Positions 34,475 to 42,485 of a DNA stretch of 50,377 bases are shown here, piece by piece; positions within the stretch are counted from its first letter, which is position 1, and each line of letters starts with the position of its first letter. The position numbers and the translations under genes were made by a program. This DNA comes from CALCLY01 sp900552775 (GTDB lineage: Bacteria > Bacillota > Clostridia > UMGS1883 > UMGS1540), in the NCBI GenBank assembly GCA_937966555.1, contig CALCLY010000019.1, forward strand, positions 1-50,377. The letters are read 5' to 3'. The notes below the pieces were generated by a model that was not told the DNA's origin, searched no databases, and saw only the letters and a program-made list of their open reading frames with translations.

Positions 34475-34762
34475 ATGGAAATCACGGATATTCGCGTCAG
34501 AAAAGTAAATTCTGAGGGAAAACTCAAAGCTGTGGTATCGGTAACGTTTGACGGGGCTTTTGTAATTCATGATATCAAGCTTATTGAAAACGAGGGAAGA
34601 ATGTTTATCTCCATGCCGAACAAGAGAGTTCGTTCGGGTGAGTACAAGGATATTGCACACCCGGTGAACGCACAGATGCGTGAAGTGCTCGAGCGCTCCG
34701 TAATTTCGGCATACGAAGATTATCTGAAAACTTCGGCGGAGCCCGAAGAATCCGAAGAGTGA
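34475..34762 (+). CDS. spoVG: Regulator SpoVG
   Basis: 95 residues. The family core MEITDIRVRKVNSEGKLKAV, FVIHDIKLIE, GRMFISMPNKR and DIAHPVNAQMRE is intact. SpoVG is a small DNA- or RNA-binding regulator that affects septation, capsule and sporulation in Firmicutes. The ribosome binding site GGAGGCG lies 9 bases upstream. It has its own promoter and terminator. In Bacillus it precedes glmU and prs, an order kept here but interrupted by repeats. Confidence 0.95.
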   Translation: MEITDIRVRKVNSEGKLKAVVSVTFDGAFVIHDIKLIENEGRMFISMPNKRVRSGEYKDIAHPVNAQMREVLERSVISAYEDYLKTSAEPEESEE

Positions 34763-34771
34763 TTTTAAAGT

Positions 34772-34799
34772 AAAAAGGCAGGATTATTCTTGCCTTTTT
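34772..34799 (+). terminator. Rho-independent terminator of spoVG
   Basis: AAAAAGGCA pairs with TGCCTTTTT across a 10-base loop, ending in T residues, 10 bases after the stop codon. Confidence 0.8.
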
Positions 34800-34875
34800 A
34801 TATGTAAATGTTATTTGCGCGCAAATATTTTGTTTGGTGTTGCAAAAATAAGACGGGCGAAACGCGGAAAAGGCT

Positions 34876-35316
34876 TAAAATCATAAAAAGCCGCGGCGTG
34901 TACGTGGCTTTTTATTCCTATATGAGGGTAGGAAACAATGTGTTGTTTCCGTAAGCCAAGGCAAGTGAAACTTGAACACGTATTGGTTTTTACATGCCAA
35001 TTTTCCTCAAAACTGTGTCAAACACCTTGTAAATACGAAAAGTATTCACTGCGGTATTTTCCTTGTTTAAAGAAAAATTGGCTATGAAAAAACTGCTTGC
35101 ACCTGCCGATGAGGAATTTTATTAATAATTTAAGTGCAGAGGGTGCAGTCGGGCTGACGCCCGTCAAGCCCGATAAACTTAAAGAATTTTAAAATTCCCA
35201 TCGTCAGGCAACATGTGTTCGGGTTTTACTTGCCGAAGCGCCGAACGTAAAACCAAACGCAATGCTTGCTTTGCGTTTGAGAGCGAAGCGACAGCAAGCG
35301 ACAGCAAGCGACAGTA
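34876..35316 (+). repeat. Composite palindromic element, copy 3, split by an insertion
   Basis: H4 (34885-34913), TATGAGGGTA, H3 (GGAAACAA/TTGTTTCC, 34931-34950) and GTAAG are followed by a 273-bp insertion (34961-35233). The element resumes with CGAAGCGCCGAACGTAA, H2 (AAACGCAA/TTGCGTTT, 35255-35278) and a tail in which the 10-mer AGCGACAGCA is tandemly repeated. It ends at the ribosome binding site of glmU. Confidence 0.85.
34961..35233. mobile_element. 273-bp MITE-like element
   Basis: The ends are imperfect inverted repeats (GCAAGTGAAACTTGAACAC against GCAAGTAAAACCCGAACAC, 16 of 19 matching). They are flanked by CCAAG (34956-34960) and CGAAG (35234-35238), a probable 5-bp target duplication with one change; the uninterrupted copies read CGAAG or CGGAG once at this point. 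Inside are a nested inverted repeat (GCCAATTTT / AAAATTGGC) and a strong hairpin at 35149-35173 (TCGGGCT/AGCCCGA with inner GACG/CGTC). No coding capacity. Confidence 0.7.
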
Positions 35317-35328
35317 AAGGAGATTAAT

Positions 35329-36696
35329 ATGCCAAAAACAGCGGCCGTCATCATGGCGGCGGGAAAAGGAACGAGAATGAAGTCATCTCATGCAAAGGCT
35401 TCTTTTAAAGTGGCTTTAACGCCCATGATAAAGCTTGTGGCAGACACGGCACGCTCATGCGGAGCGGACAAAATTATTGCGGTTGTCGGCCACAGAGAGG
35501 ACGAAATCCGCGCCATTTTGGGCGACAGCGTTACATACGCCGTACAGACCGAACTTTTGGGCACGGGGGACGCCGTGGCGCGTGCCGCGGTGCATTTCGG
35601 AGACGCGGACGAATGCGTTATTCTTTCCGGAGACGCGCCGCTTCTGCGTGCGGAAACGCTGCAAAAAGCGCTTGAATATCACCGCTCGGCGGAAAATTCC
35701 GTCACGGTTTTCACAACCGTTTTGAGCGACGGCGCAAAATACGGCAGAATCATAAGAGACGCTGCCGGCGGCGTTGCCGAAATCATAGAATACAAAGACG
35801 CCACGGAGGCTCAGCGCGCCATCTGCGAGATAAACGGCGGAATGTACATATTCAATGCCGCAGAGCTTTCCGAAGCGCTGAAAAAAATTAATAACAAGAA
35901 CGCCCAGGGCGAATATTATTTAACCGACGCCGTAAGAATCCTCAAAGACGGCGGCAAAAAGGCCGGCGCGTTTGTTTTGGAGGACGCGGAGGAGCTGCTC
36001 GGCGTAAACGACAGGCTTGAGCTTGCAAATGCCGACAAAATCATGCGCATGAGAATAAACACGCGCCATGCGAAAAACGGCGTAACCTTTCAGAATATCG
36101 AAAATACATATATTGCTCCCGAAGCGGAGATAGGAGAAGACGCCGAGATTTTAAACGGCTGCATCATAGAGGGCAAAACCGTGATAGGCGAAGGCTGCAC
36201 CGTGGGGCCGAATACGCATCTTAACAATGTGTATGTCGGGAAAAACACGTCGCTTGACAACACCGCCGCAAAGGACAGTATGATAGGCAGTGACTGCACT
36301 GTGGGTCCCTTTGCGTATATAAGACCCGGAAGCTGCATAGGAGACGGCTGCAAAGTCGGCGACTTTGTGGAAATTAAAAATTCTGTTTTGGGCAGCGGAA
36401 CAAAGGTTTCGCATCTTACATATGTCGGTGACAGCGACGTCGGCGAAAAAGTTAATTTCGGCTGCGGCACCGTCACCGTAAATTACGACGGAAAGAAAAA
36501 GCACCGCACCAAAATAGGAAACCGCGCGTTTATCGGCTGCAACACAAATCTTGTGTCGCCCGTGACGGTTGAGGACGGGGCGTATATCGCCGCAGGCTCC
36601 ACCATAACGGACACGGTTCCCGAAAAGTCTCTTGCAATAGCAAGGGCGCGCCAGGTTGTAAAACACGGCTGGAAGGACAAAAGAGACGCGGAATAA
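35329..36696 (+). CDS. glmU: Bifunctional GlcNAc-1-P uridyltransferase / GlcN-1-P acetyltransferase
   Basis: Makes UDP-GlcNAc, the precursor of peptidoglycan and wall glycans. 455 residues. The N-terminal pyrophosphorylase domain begins VIMAAGKGTRMKSS, with ILSGDAPLL and YLTDAVRILK later. From about residue 250 a left-handed beta-helix carries hexapeptide repeats and the acetyltransferase signature (GDFVEIKNS, NYDGKKKHRTKIG). The ribosome binding site AAAGGAG directly follows the composite repeat element. Followed by prs, the standard Firmicutes pair. Confidence 0.97.
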   Translation: MPKTAAVIMAAGKGTRMKSSHAKASFKVALTPMIKLVADTARSCGADKIIAVVGHREDEIRAILGDSVTYAVQTELLGTGDAVARAAVHFGDADECVILSGDAPLLRAETLQKALEYHRSAENSVTVFTTVLSDGAKYGRIIRDAAGGVAEIIEYKDATEAQRAICEINGGMYIFNAAELSEALKKINNKNAQGEYYLTDAVRILKDGGKKAGAFVLEDAEELLGVNDRLELANADKIMRMRINTRHAKNGVTFQNIENTYIAPEAEIGEDAEILNGCIIEGKTVIGEGCTVGPNTHLNNVYVGKNTSLDNTAAKDSMIGSDCTVGPFAYIRPGSCIGDGCKVGDFVEIKNSVLGSGTKVSHLTYVGDSDVGEKVNFGCGTVTVNYDGKKKHRTKIGNRAFIGCNTNLVSPVTVEDGAYIAAGSTITDTVPEKSLAIARARQVVKHGWKDKRDAE

Positions 36697-36786
36697 AATC
36701 GCAAATTAAATTTCTTGTCAGTTTTCCGCAGATGAGAAATTCATATATTATTTGCCGGAGCGGAACGGCGGAATGGAGAAAAAATA

Positions 36787-37803
36787 ATGATCACACACGG
36801 AAAAGACATCAAGATTTTCGCAGGCAATTCAAGCAAAAAGCTCGCCGGCGAAATCGTTGAGGCACTGAAGAAGAAGGTTGCCGAGTACAAAATCACCGAG
36901 CTTGCTTCGGGCGAAATCAAAATGGCTGAAATTTCACTCGGCAAGTCGGAGGTCGGGCAGTTCAGCGACGGGGAAATTTACGTAAACAATTACGAAACCG
37001 TGCGCGGAAGCGATGTTTTCATCGTTCAGTCCACCTGCGATCCCGTAAACAACAATCTTATGGAGCTGCTTATTATGATTGACGCTTTCAAAAGAGCGTC
37101 GGCAGGCAGAATAACCGCCGTTATCCCCTATTACGGCTATGCCAGACAGGACAGAAAGGCAAAGGCGAGAGATCCGATTTCGGCAAAGCTTGTGGCAGAC
37201 CTTATCACATGCGCCGGCGCGGACAGAGTTCTTACAATGGATTTGCATGCCGCTCAGATTCAGGGCTTTTTCAATATTCCGCTCGATCACCTTTTGGGCG
37301 TTCCGCGGCTTTATCCCTATTTTAAAGAGAAATTTAAAGATAACATGGACGATGTTGTTGTCGTATCGCCCGATTTCGGCAGCGTGACAAGAGCGAGAAA
37401 CTTTGCAAGAGGACTTGACGCGCCGATTGCAATAATCGATAAGCGCCGCCCGAAACCCAACGTTTCCGAGGTTATGAATATCATCGGCGATATCAAGGAT
37501 AAACGCGTTATCATGGTTGACGATATGATAGATACCGCCGGCACCATCACACACGGCGCGCAGGCGCTTATGGACAGGGGCGCGAAGGAGGTTTTCGCGT
37601 GCTGTACTCACCCGGTTTTGTCGGGCCCCGCTATCGAGAGAATCGAAAATTCGCCCATAAAAGAGCTTGTTGTGCTTGACACAATCGAGCTTTCCGAAGA
37701 GAAGAAAATCGATAAAATTAAAGTTATTTCCGTTGCGGATCTTTTTGCGGAAGCAATTAAGAGAATTTATGCGGATATATCGGTAAGTCCGCTGTTTGTG
37801 TAA
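36787..37803 (+). CDS. prs: Ribose-phosphate pyrophosphokinase (PRPP synthase)
   Basis: Makes PRPP for nucleotide, histidine and tryptophan synthesis. 338 residues, about 20 longer than the usual 315-320. The family core is intact: QSTCDPVNNNLMELL, IPYYGYARQDRK, DLHAAQIQGFF and the PRPP loop VDDMIDTAGTITHGA. The extra length is an insertion near residues 25-48 (after LAGEIVEAL, before LGKSEVGQFSDGEI), in the N-terminal Rossmann subdomain. The ribosome binding site is GGAG, 8 bases from the ATG. A bidirectional terminator follows. Confidence 0.95.
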   Translation: MITHGKDIKIFAGNSSKKLAGEIVEALKKKVAEYKITELASGEIKMAEISLGKSEVGQFSDGEIYVNNYETVRGSDVFIVQSTCDPVNNNLMELLIMIDAFKRASAGRITAVIPYYGYARQDRKAKARDPISAKLVADLITCAGADRVLTMDLHAAQIQGFFNIPLDHLLGVPRLYPYFKEKFKDNMDDVVVVSPDFGSVTRARNFARGLDAPIAIIDKRRPKPNVSEVMNIIGDIKDKRVIMVDDMIDTAGTITHGAQALMDRGAKEVFACCTHPVLSGPAIERIENSPIKELVVLDTIELSEEKKIDKIKVISVADLFAEAIKRIYADISVSPLFV

Positions 37804-37819
37804 GAAAATATAAAGAAAA

Positions 37820-37856
37820 GGGTGCGGCAGTGTTGATTTGCCGCACCCGTTTTTTT
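37820..37856. terminator. Bidirectional terminator between prs and the glycan locus
   Basis: GGGTGCGGCA pairs perfectly with TGCCGCACCC (37820-37829 with 37839-37848). It is followed by GTTTTTTT on the plus strand and by a T-rich stretch on the minus strand, so it serves the two convergent units. Confidence 0.85.
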
Positions 37857-37858
37857 GC

Positions 37859-38968
37859 TTAGGAGATTTTTAACATTTCCAGTGTTTTCTTAACAACATC
37901 TCTTTTATCAAACCTTTCAGCAATAAAATTGTGTGATTCCATGCCCATTTCGGCTTTTTTGTCATGCGGAAGAGTTATAAACAGCTTCATTTTTTCATAT
38001 AAATCATCGGAATCGGAGGTTTTTACAAGAAATCCCGTTTTATTTTCCGAAACCGCTTCTCTGCAACCCGGGATATCGCTTGTAATAAGAGGTCTTCCCA
38101 TGGCTCCCGCTTCAAGAAGAGTGTTTGCCATGCCCTCGTGGTATGACGGGAGAATGAGACAGTGCGCTTTTTCTATAAGAGGTCTCACGTCGCTTTTGAA
38201 GCCGTGAAACGAAAGGTAGCCCTTTTCCTCGCGTTCGTGCATTTTCTGAAGGTATTCGTCTTCTTCCGTAAAGCCTGCAATGTCAAGCGTTATATTGAGA
38301 GATTCATTATAAATCCTGTCTGCGGCAGATAAAAGTTCGTCAATTCCTTTTTCCTTCATCACACGTCCTATAAAAAGAAATTTTATAAAAGTGCGTTCCT
38401 GCGGATACGGACGAAGAGAAAATTTTTCAAGATCCACGCCCGAGCCGTTTAAAAGGCATGTTCTGTTTTCCGGAACGATTTTTGCGTCAGTAAAAAACTT
38501 TTTGTTCTGAGTGTTCTGAAAGAATATACAGTCGGCATTTTTGCATGCCGATTTATACAGGGAAACAATAAATTTTTTAAAAAGTCCGTTTTTCTCAAAC
38601 GCAGTTCCCATGCCTGTGATATTGGTGTAATATTTTTTGTGCAGAATTCTTGAAGCCAGACCGCCGTAAATATTCGGTTTTATTGTGTATGTGATTATTT
38701 TGTCGGGGTTTACTGACGAAATATATTTTAAATAGCGCAAAAAAAGCCGAAAATCTTTAAACGGATTGATTCCGCGGCGGTCTATAGGCATTTTTTTCAG
38801 TGTGCAGCCGGCTTTTTTCAGTCGGTTCTCGGCTTGCAGCTCGGATTTATCCTGTGTTTGCGGAATAACCGCGTATAAGAGGCAGCCGCTTTTGATAAGT
38901 TCCTCCACAAGCATTCCGCGAAAAATGGAAAGACCCGAAGCGTTGTTGCACAAAATAAGTATTTTCAT
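37859..38968 (-). CDS. GT4 family glycosyltransferase
   Basis: 369 residues with the two Rossmann domains of GT-B enzymes. The N-terminus is MKILILCNNASGLSIFR; the donor-site region near residues 190-300 has FLFIGRVMKEKGIDELL and PSYHEGMANTLLEAGAMG, the E-x7-E motif of retaining GT4 enzymes. Probably adds the second sugar to a lipid-linked glycan started by the sugar transferase upstream. Start ATG 38968 with GGAG upstream. Last gene of the leftward locus. Exact sugars unknown. Confidence 0.88.
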   Translation of the reverse strand: MKILILCNNASGLSIFRGMLVEELIKSGCLLYAVIPQTQDKSELQAENRLKKAGCTLKKMPIDRRGINPFKDFRLFLRYLKYISSVNPDKIITYTIKPNIYGGLASRILHKKYYTNITGMGTAFEKNGLFKKFIVSLYKSACKNADCIFFQNTQNKKFFTDAKIVPENRTCLLNGSGVDLEKFSLRPYPQERTFIKFLFIGRVMKEKGIDELLSAADRIYNESLNITLDIAGFTEEDEYLQKMHEREEKGYLSFHGFKSDVRPLIEKAHCLILPSYHEGMANTLLEAGAMGRPLITSDIPGCREAVSENKTGFLVKTSDSDDLYEKMKLFITLPHDKKAEMGMESHNFIAERFDKRDVVKKTLEMLKIS

Positions 38969-38983
38969 AACCGCTCTCCGTTT

Positions 38984-39079
38984 TTATTTTATTTTTCTTG
39001 CCGGAACGCCGACATATGTTCCGGGTGAATCTGCATTCCGGATAACGGCGGCGCCGATAATAATAATTTCAGGGTTCAT
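38984..39079 (-). pseudogene. Collapsed PglD-like sugar acetyltransferase (31 codons left)
   Basis: A 31-codon frame begins with ATG overlapping the sugar-transferase stop by 4 bases (ATGA). Residues 1-10 (MNPEIIIIGA) look like the N-terminus of PglD/NeuD acetyltransferases, while residues 11-31 (AVIRNADSPGTYVGVPARKI plus K) look like the extreme C-terminus of the same family. The middle (about 170-190 residues in intact homologues) is missing without a frame change, so an in-frame deletion joined two Ile/Val-Gly-Ala motifs. It sits exactly where pglD is expected, between pglC- and glycosyltransferase-like genes. Confidence 0.75.
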
Positions 39080-39705
39080 TTTATAACAACCTTTCCGTTT
39101 TCATTTCCGCGGAACTCTTCATTTGCCGCGCTGCCTTCCGGGGTTATGCCTTCTTCTTTAAAAAATGCTTTCCACACGGTCAGCAAAACAATTTTAACGT
39201 CAAGAAAAAAAGACACTTTTTCTACATATTCCAAATCCAGGCGGAATTTTTCCTCCCACGAAAGAAGATTTCTGCCGCTTACCTGTGCAAGTCCGGTAAG
39301 TCCGGGCGACACATCGTGACGGTGCATTTCCTCTTCGGAATAATAATTCAGATATTCGCACAAAAGCGGCCTCGGACCGACAACGCTCATATCGCCTTTT
39401 AAAATGTTAAAAGCTTCGGGAAGCTCGTCAAGGCTTGTTTTGCGGAGAAATTTTCCGAACCGTGTGAGCCTTTGCGCATCGGACAGCAGAGCTCCGTTTT
39501 TGTCTTTTTTATCCGTCATGGTTCTGAACTTGTAAAGACAAAAAATTCTGCCGTTTTTCCCGGGGCGTTCTTGTTTGAAAATCACGGGTCTGCCGAGATT
39601 TATCCGAACAAGCACGGCAACAAGTATGTAAAGCCATGAAAAAACGGTAATGGCAAGCAATGCGCAAACAATATCAAGAAAACGTTTTATATATTTTCCG
39701 TACAT
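39076..39705 (-). CDS. Undecaprenyl-phosphate sugar phosphotransferase (PglC-like)
   Basis: 209 residues, monotopic phosphoglycosyl transferase. The N-terminal re-entrant helix (about 9-33) is followed by the catalytic region: IFKQERPGKNG, LYKFRTM, RKTSLDELPE with the catalytic Asp-Glu pair, GDMSVVGPRPLL and GLTGLAQVSGRN. It transfers a sugar phosphate from a UDP sugar to undecaprenyl phosphate. The start at ATG 39705 overlaps the preceding stop by one base (TGATG), with GGGAG upstream; a longer frame extends into the aminotransferase gene and is rejected. Confidence 0.92.
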   Translation of the reverse strand: MYGKYIKRFLDIVCALLAITVFSWLYILVAVLVRINLGRPVIFKQERPGKNGRIFCLYKFRTMTDKKDKNGALLSDAQRLTRFGKFLRKTSLDELPEAFNILKGDMSVVGPRPLLCEYLNYYSEEEMHRHDVSPGLTGLAQVSGRNLLSWEEKFRLDLEYVEKVSFFLDVKIVLLTVWKAFFKEEGITPEGSAANEEFRGNENGKVVIK

Positions 39706-40826
39706 CAAAATAAACTCCCGATAAGATTTATAACGGTTTCCTGCTGCCGTGCTGTCATATTCGTGTCGCTCGGCAGGCAAACACCTCTTTTGAAAATATC
39801 CTCCGAAACCGATATTTTGCCTCCGTCATGAGTGAAAAAGCGGCAGTCTTTATAAAAAGGCTGAAGCTGCATAGGTTTCCATATCGGGCGCGAATCGATA
39901 TTTCCGCGGCTTAAAGAATCTATTATATCCATGGGTTTTACGCGGCTTCCGCTTTTAAGCGTTATGCACGAAAGCCAGTAATTCGGACTGCCGTAACCGC
40001 ATATCGGCATCATTTCAATGATGTCCGAGAACGAGAAAGCTTCTTTGTATTTTTCGTAAATGGCTTTCTTTTGAGAAATCCGCTTGTCGAGCACCTTCAT
40101 CTGGCCCAGACCTATTCCGGCCAAAACATTGCTCATTCTGTAGTTATATCCGAGCTCCGTATGCTGATACCACGGAGCGGGTTCGCGTGCCTGTGTTATC
40201 CAATACAGAACCTTTTTTAAGCGTTCTTCATCATCGGAGACTATCATGCCTCCGCCCGATGTTGTGATAATTTTGTTGCCGTTAAAAGAAAATGCGCCGA
40301 ATTTGCCGAAAGTTCCGGTTTCGCGGCCTTTGTACGTTGCACCGAGGCTTTCCGCGGCGTCTTCAATGAGCGTAACGCCGTATTCGGAGCAGAGAGCCGT
40401 GATTTTATCGTAATCCGCGGACTGACCGTAAAGATTTACGCACACAACCGCCTTTGGGCGGATTTCTTTCAAAGCGCGGGAAAGAGCACGCGGACTCATG
40501 TTCCAGCTTTCGGGTTCGCTGTCGATAAGAACGGGAACGGCTTTTTCGTAAATAATGGGATTTATGCTTGCGGAAAATGTGAGAGCCGAGCAGAAAACAG
40601 TGTCACCCTCGGTGACGCCCGCAGCTTTCAGAGCCATGTGGATTGCAGATGTCCCCGAAACGGTAGCAACAGCGCCTTTCGTGCCGACATATGATTTTAC
40701 GGCGTTTTCAAAATCATTGACATTTTCGCCCAGAGGAGCAATCCAGTTTGTGTCAAAAGCTTTTTTTATGTATTTCATTTCTTCGCCGCTCATGTTGGGT
40801 GAAGCCAGATAAATTCTGTCAGACAT
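39705..40826 (-). CDS. DegT/DnrJ/EryC1/StrS aminotransferase (PglE-like)
   Basis: 373 residues, PLP enzyme. The pyridoxal lysine is K185 in FNGNKIITTSGGGM and the ring-binding Asp is D156 in IEDAAES; the pattern GTSAIHMAL near residue 58 binds phosphate. It is likely to make a UDP-4-amino-4,6-dideoxy sugar from the 4-keto sugar, as PglE or LegC does. The 4,6-dehydratase (PglF) that would supply the substrate is not in this window. The ribosome binding site is GGAGG, 6 bases from the ATG. Confidence 0.9.
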   Translation of the reverse strand: MSDRIYLASPNMSGEEMKYIKKAFDTNWIAPLGENVNDFENAVKSYVGTKGAVATVSGTSAIHMALKAAGVTEGDTVFCSALTFSASINPIIYEKAVPVLIDSEPESWNMSPRALSRALKEIRPKAVVCVNLYGQSADYDKITALCSEYGVTLIEDAAESLGATYKGRETGTFGKFGAFSFNGNKIITTSGGGMIVSDDEERLKKVLYWITQAREPAPWYQHTELGYNYRMSNVLAGIGLGQMKVLDKRISQKKAIYEKYKEAFSFSDIIEMMPICGYGSPNYWLSCITLKSGSRVKPMDIIDSLSRGNIDSRPIWKPMQLQPFYKDCRFFTHDGGKISVSEDIFKRGVCLPSDTNMTARQQETVINLIGSLF

Positions 40827-40893
40827 GTTAATCCTCCGTGTATTAAAAGTTGATTTTAAATAAATGTATCAATATAAAAAACATGTAGTTTAA

Positions 40894-41520
40894 TTACAAC
40901 GTACGGTAATAAAGTCCGTCGGAATTGCGAAAAAAAATACTCTTCATTCCCAAAAGACCGGGAGCTGTGAAATCTTTTAATATGTTATCGCCGATGTAAC
41001 ACATTTCATTAAAATCAGCAGACAGTGCTTTGGCAGTTATCTTATAGGCTGTCGGATTAGGTTTTCTGAATTTAATGCCTCCGCATTCATCTGTAATGAT
41101 AATAGAATCAAAAAAAGGTTCAAGGCCCAATGCTTTAATTTTAGCATGTTGGCCTTCAGGTCTGCCATCGGTAATTATACCCGTTTTTTTTGTTTCTTTT
41201 ATTTTGGCAAGCATTTCTGTAACTCCCGGATAAGGATTGATATTCGGAAAGTGAGAACGGTATTTGAGTACCGCTTTTTCTTTGAATTGACTGATTCCAT
41301 ATCTTTTGAACACCGTATCAATTGCTTTTTCACCTTTTAAAAATGATTGCCATAAATCGGTAAACATAGAGTGGAACTCAGGAAACAATTCCGAAATTGC
41401 TTTAAATCCGCTCTTTACGTAATCTTTTTCCGGATATAATGTGTCATCCAAATCAAACACAACCGCACTGACAGAGTTTATAAATTTTTCGACATGTAAA
41501 ATATTATCTATTATTATCAT
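40894..41520 (-). CDS. HAD superfamily hydrolase
   Basis: 208 residues. HAD motif I is VFDLDDTLYP (nucleophile D23, D25), motif II is the Thr in IITDGRP, motif III the Lys in KFRKPNPTAYK and motif IV YIGDNILKD. Probably a phosphatase acting on a small phosphorylated metabolite; the partner gene and glycan context suggest a sugar or modified amino-sugar pathway. Two bases follow the ATP-grasp stop, so the genes are coupled. Markedly AT-rich compared with neighbours, consistent with transfer. Substrate unknown. Confidence 0.85.
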   Translation of the reverse strand: MIIIDNILHVEKFINSVSAVVFDLDDTLYPEKDYVKSGFKAISELFPEFHSMFTDLWQSFLKGEKAIDTVFKRYGISQFKEKAVLKYRSHFPNINPYPGVTEMLAKIKETKKTGIITDGRPEGQHAKIKALGLEPFFDSIIITDECGGIKFRKPNPTAYKITAKALSADFNEMCYIGDNILKDFTAPGLLGMKSIFFRNSDGLYYRTL

Positions 41521-41522
41521 AG

Positions 41523-42467
41523 TCAGTTCACTCGTATAGATTGATCAAATCTGCTGAAAACAGCGCCATCTTCTGCTGCTTGGGGAATATATTTGATTGC
41601 TTCACCTGTTAACATTTTAAGTAACATTTCGGCGCTGTTTGCACCTGCATACATGGAAAGTGGAGCTCCGCCGCCAAAGCGCGGGTTGATTTCTATATAA
41701 AATTTTTCACCGGATGTTTCGTGCTTTATCATTTGGACCGTAATTGGTCCGCAAGGTTTAAAGTCATTTATCAATATTTTCATATCTTCAATAATCGTAT
41801 GGTCCTGACAAATTTTGGTTTTAAGTACTTCTCCCGCCCTGACGGCAAGTCTGATTCTTGGTGTGATGTAAATCGGGTTGCCTTGGTAGTCACAAAATAT
41901 ATCTATCGTATATTCCGTTCCGCTTATAAATGGTTGAATTATATAATCCGGAACTTGTTGTACATATGATTTGAGTTCACTCTCACTGTCTGCTTTGTAT
42001 GCATAAATACTTGAACTCCCGTCCTTGGGCTTAATAAAGGCGGGAAAGTCCATGTTGTAAAGTCTGTAGTCACTTACCGTTTTGGGAGTTTTCAATCCCA
42101 ACGAAGTAAAATAATCCGCAGTTAATCTCTTATCTTTGGATAAGGCGATTTTTTCCTCCGAGCTTATAAAAACCTTGGTTTGCCGGAATTTATGTTTATT
42201 CTTTGACAATAAAGACAAATCTGTATCTATAGTAGGAATCAAAGCATCAATTTCATTGACGGTGCAATAATCTATAAGAAAATCTATGTAATTCGGATCA
42301 TAAATTTTTGGAGTGAAAACCTTTTTATTGCAAAACATCAAGGCGGGAGCTGTTGGATCTATGTCTGCGCCGTATATTATTAAATCTATTCCCAATTTTA
42401 GAGCTGAAGATTTAAACTGAGTTATAAGTTCAACGCGCCGTCCTACGCTTGTAAATAATAATTTCAA
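41523..42467 (-). CDS. ATP-grasp ligase (CarB/PylC-like) of a glycan locus
   Basis: 314 residues. The N-terminus LLFTSVGRRVELITQFK is typical of CarB-like ATP-grasp proteins in surface-polysaccharide loci. The ATP-grasp core follows, with SSEEKIALSKDKRLTADYF, the lysine in FPAFIKPKDGSSS, and the metal-binding YIEINPRFGGG. It would join a carboxylate to an amine, perhaps decorating an amino sugar. I prefer the TTG at 42467 (GGAGG 8-9 bases upstream) over the TTG two codons earlier. AT-rich, in the direct-repeat-bounded cassette with the HAD gene. Confidence 0.85.
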   Translation of the reverse strand: MKLLFTSVGRRVELITQFKSSALKLGIDLIIYGADIDPTAPALMFCNKKVFTPKIYDPNYIDFLIDYCTVNEIDALIPTIDTDLSLLSKNKHKFRQTKVFISSEEKIALSKDKRLTADYFTSLGLKTPKTVSDYRLYNMDFPAFIKPKDGSSSIYAYKADSESELKSYVQQVPDYIIQPFISGTEYTIDIFCDYQGNPIYITPRIRLAVRAGEVLKTKICQDHTIIEDMKILINDFKPCGPITVQMIKHETSGEKFYIEINPRFGGGAPLSMYAGANSAEMLLKMLTGEAIKYIPQAAEDGAVFSRFDQSIRVN

Positions 42468-42485
42468 TGTCAAACCCTCCGTGTA

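Noticed and set aside
35281..35316. AGCGACAGCA tandem copies as a CRISPR-like array
   Set aside because: Units are only 10 bases without spacers; it is slippage in the tail of the composite element.
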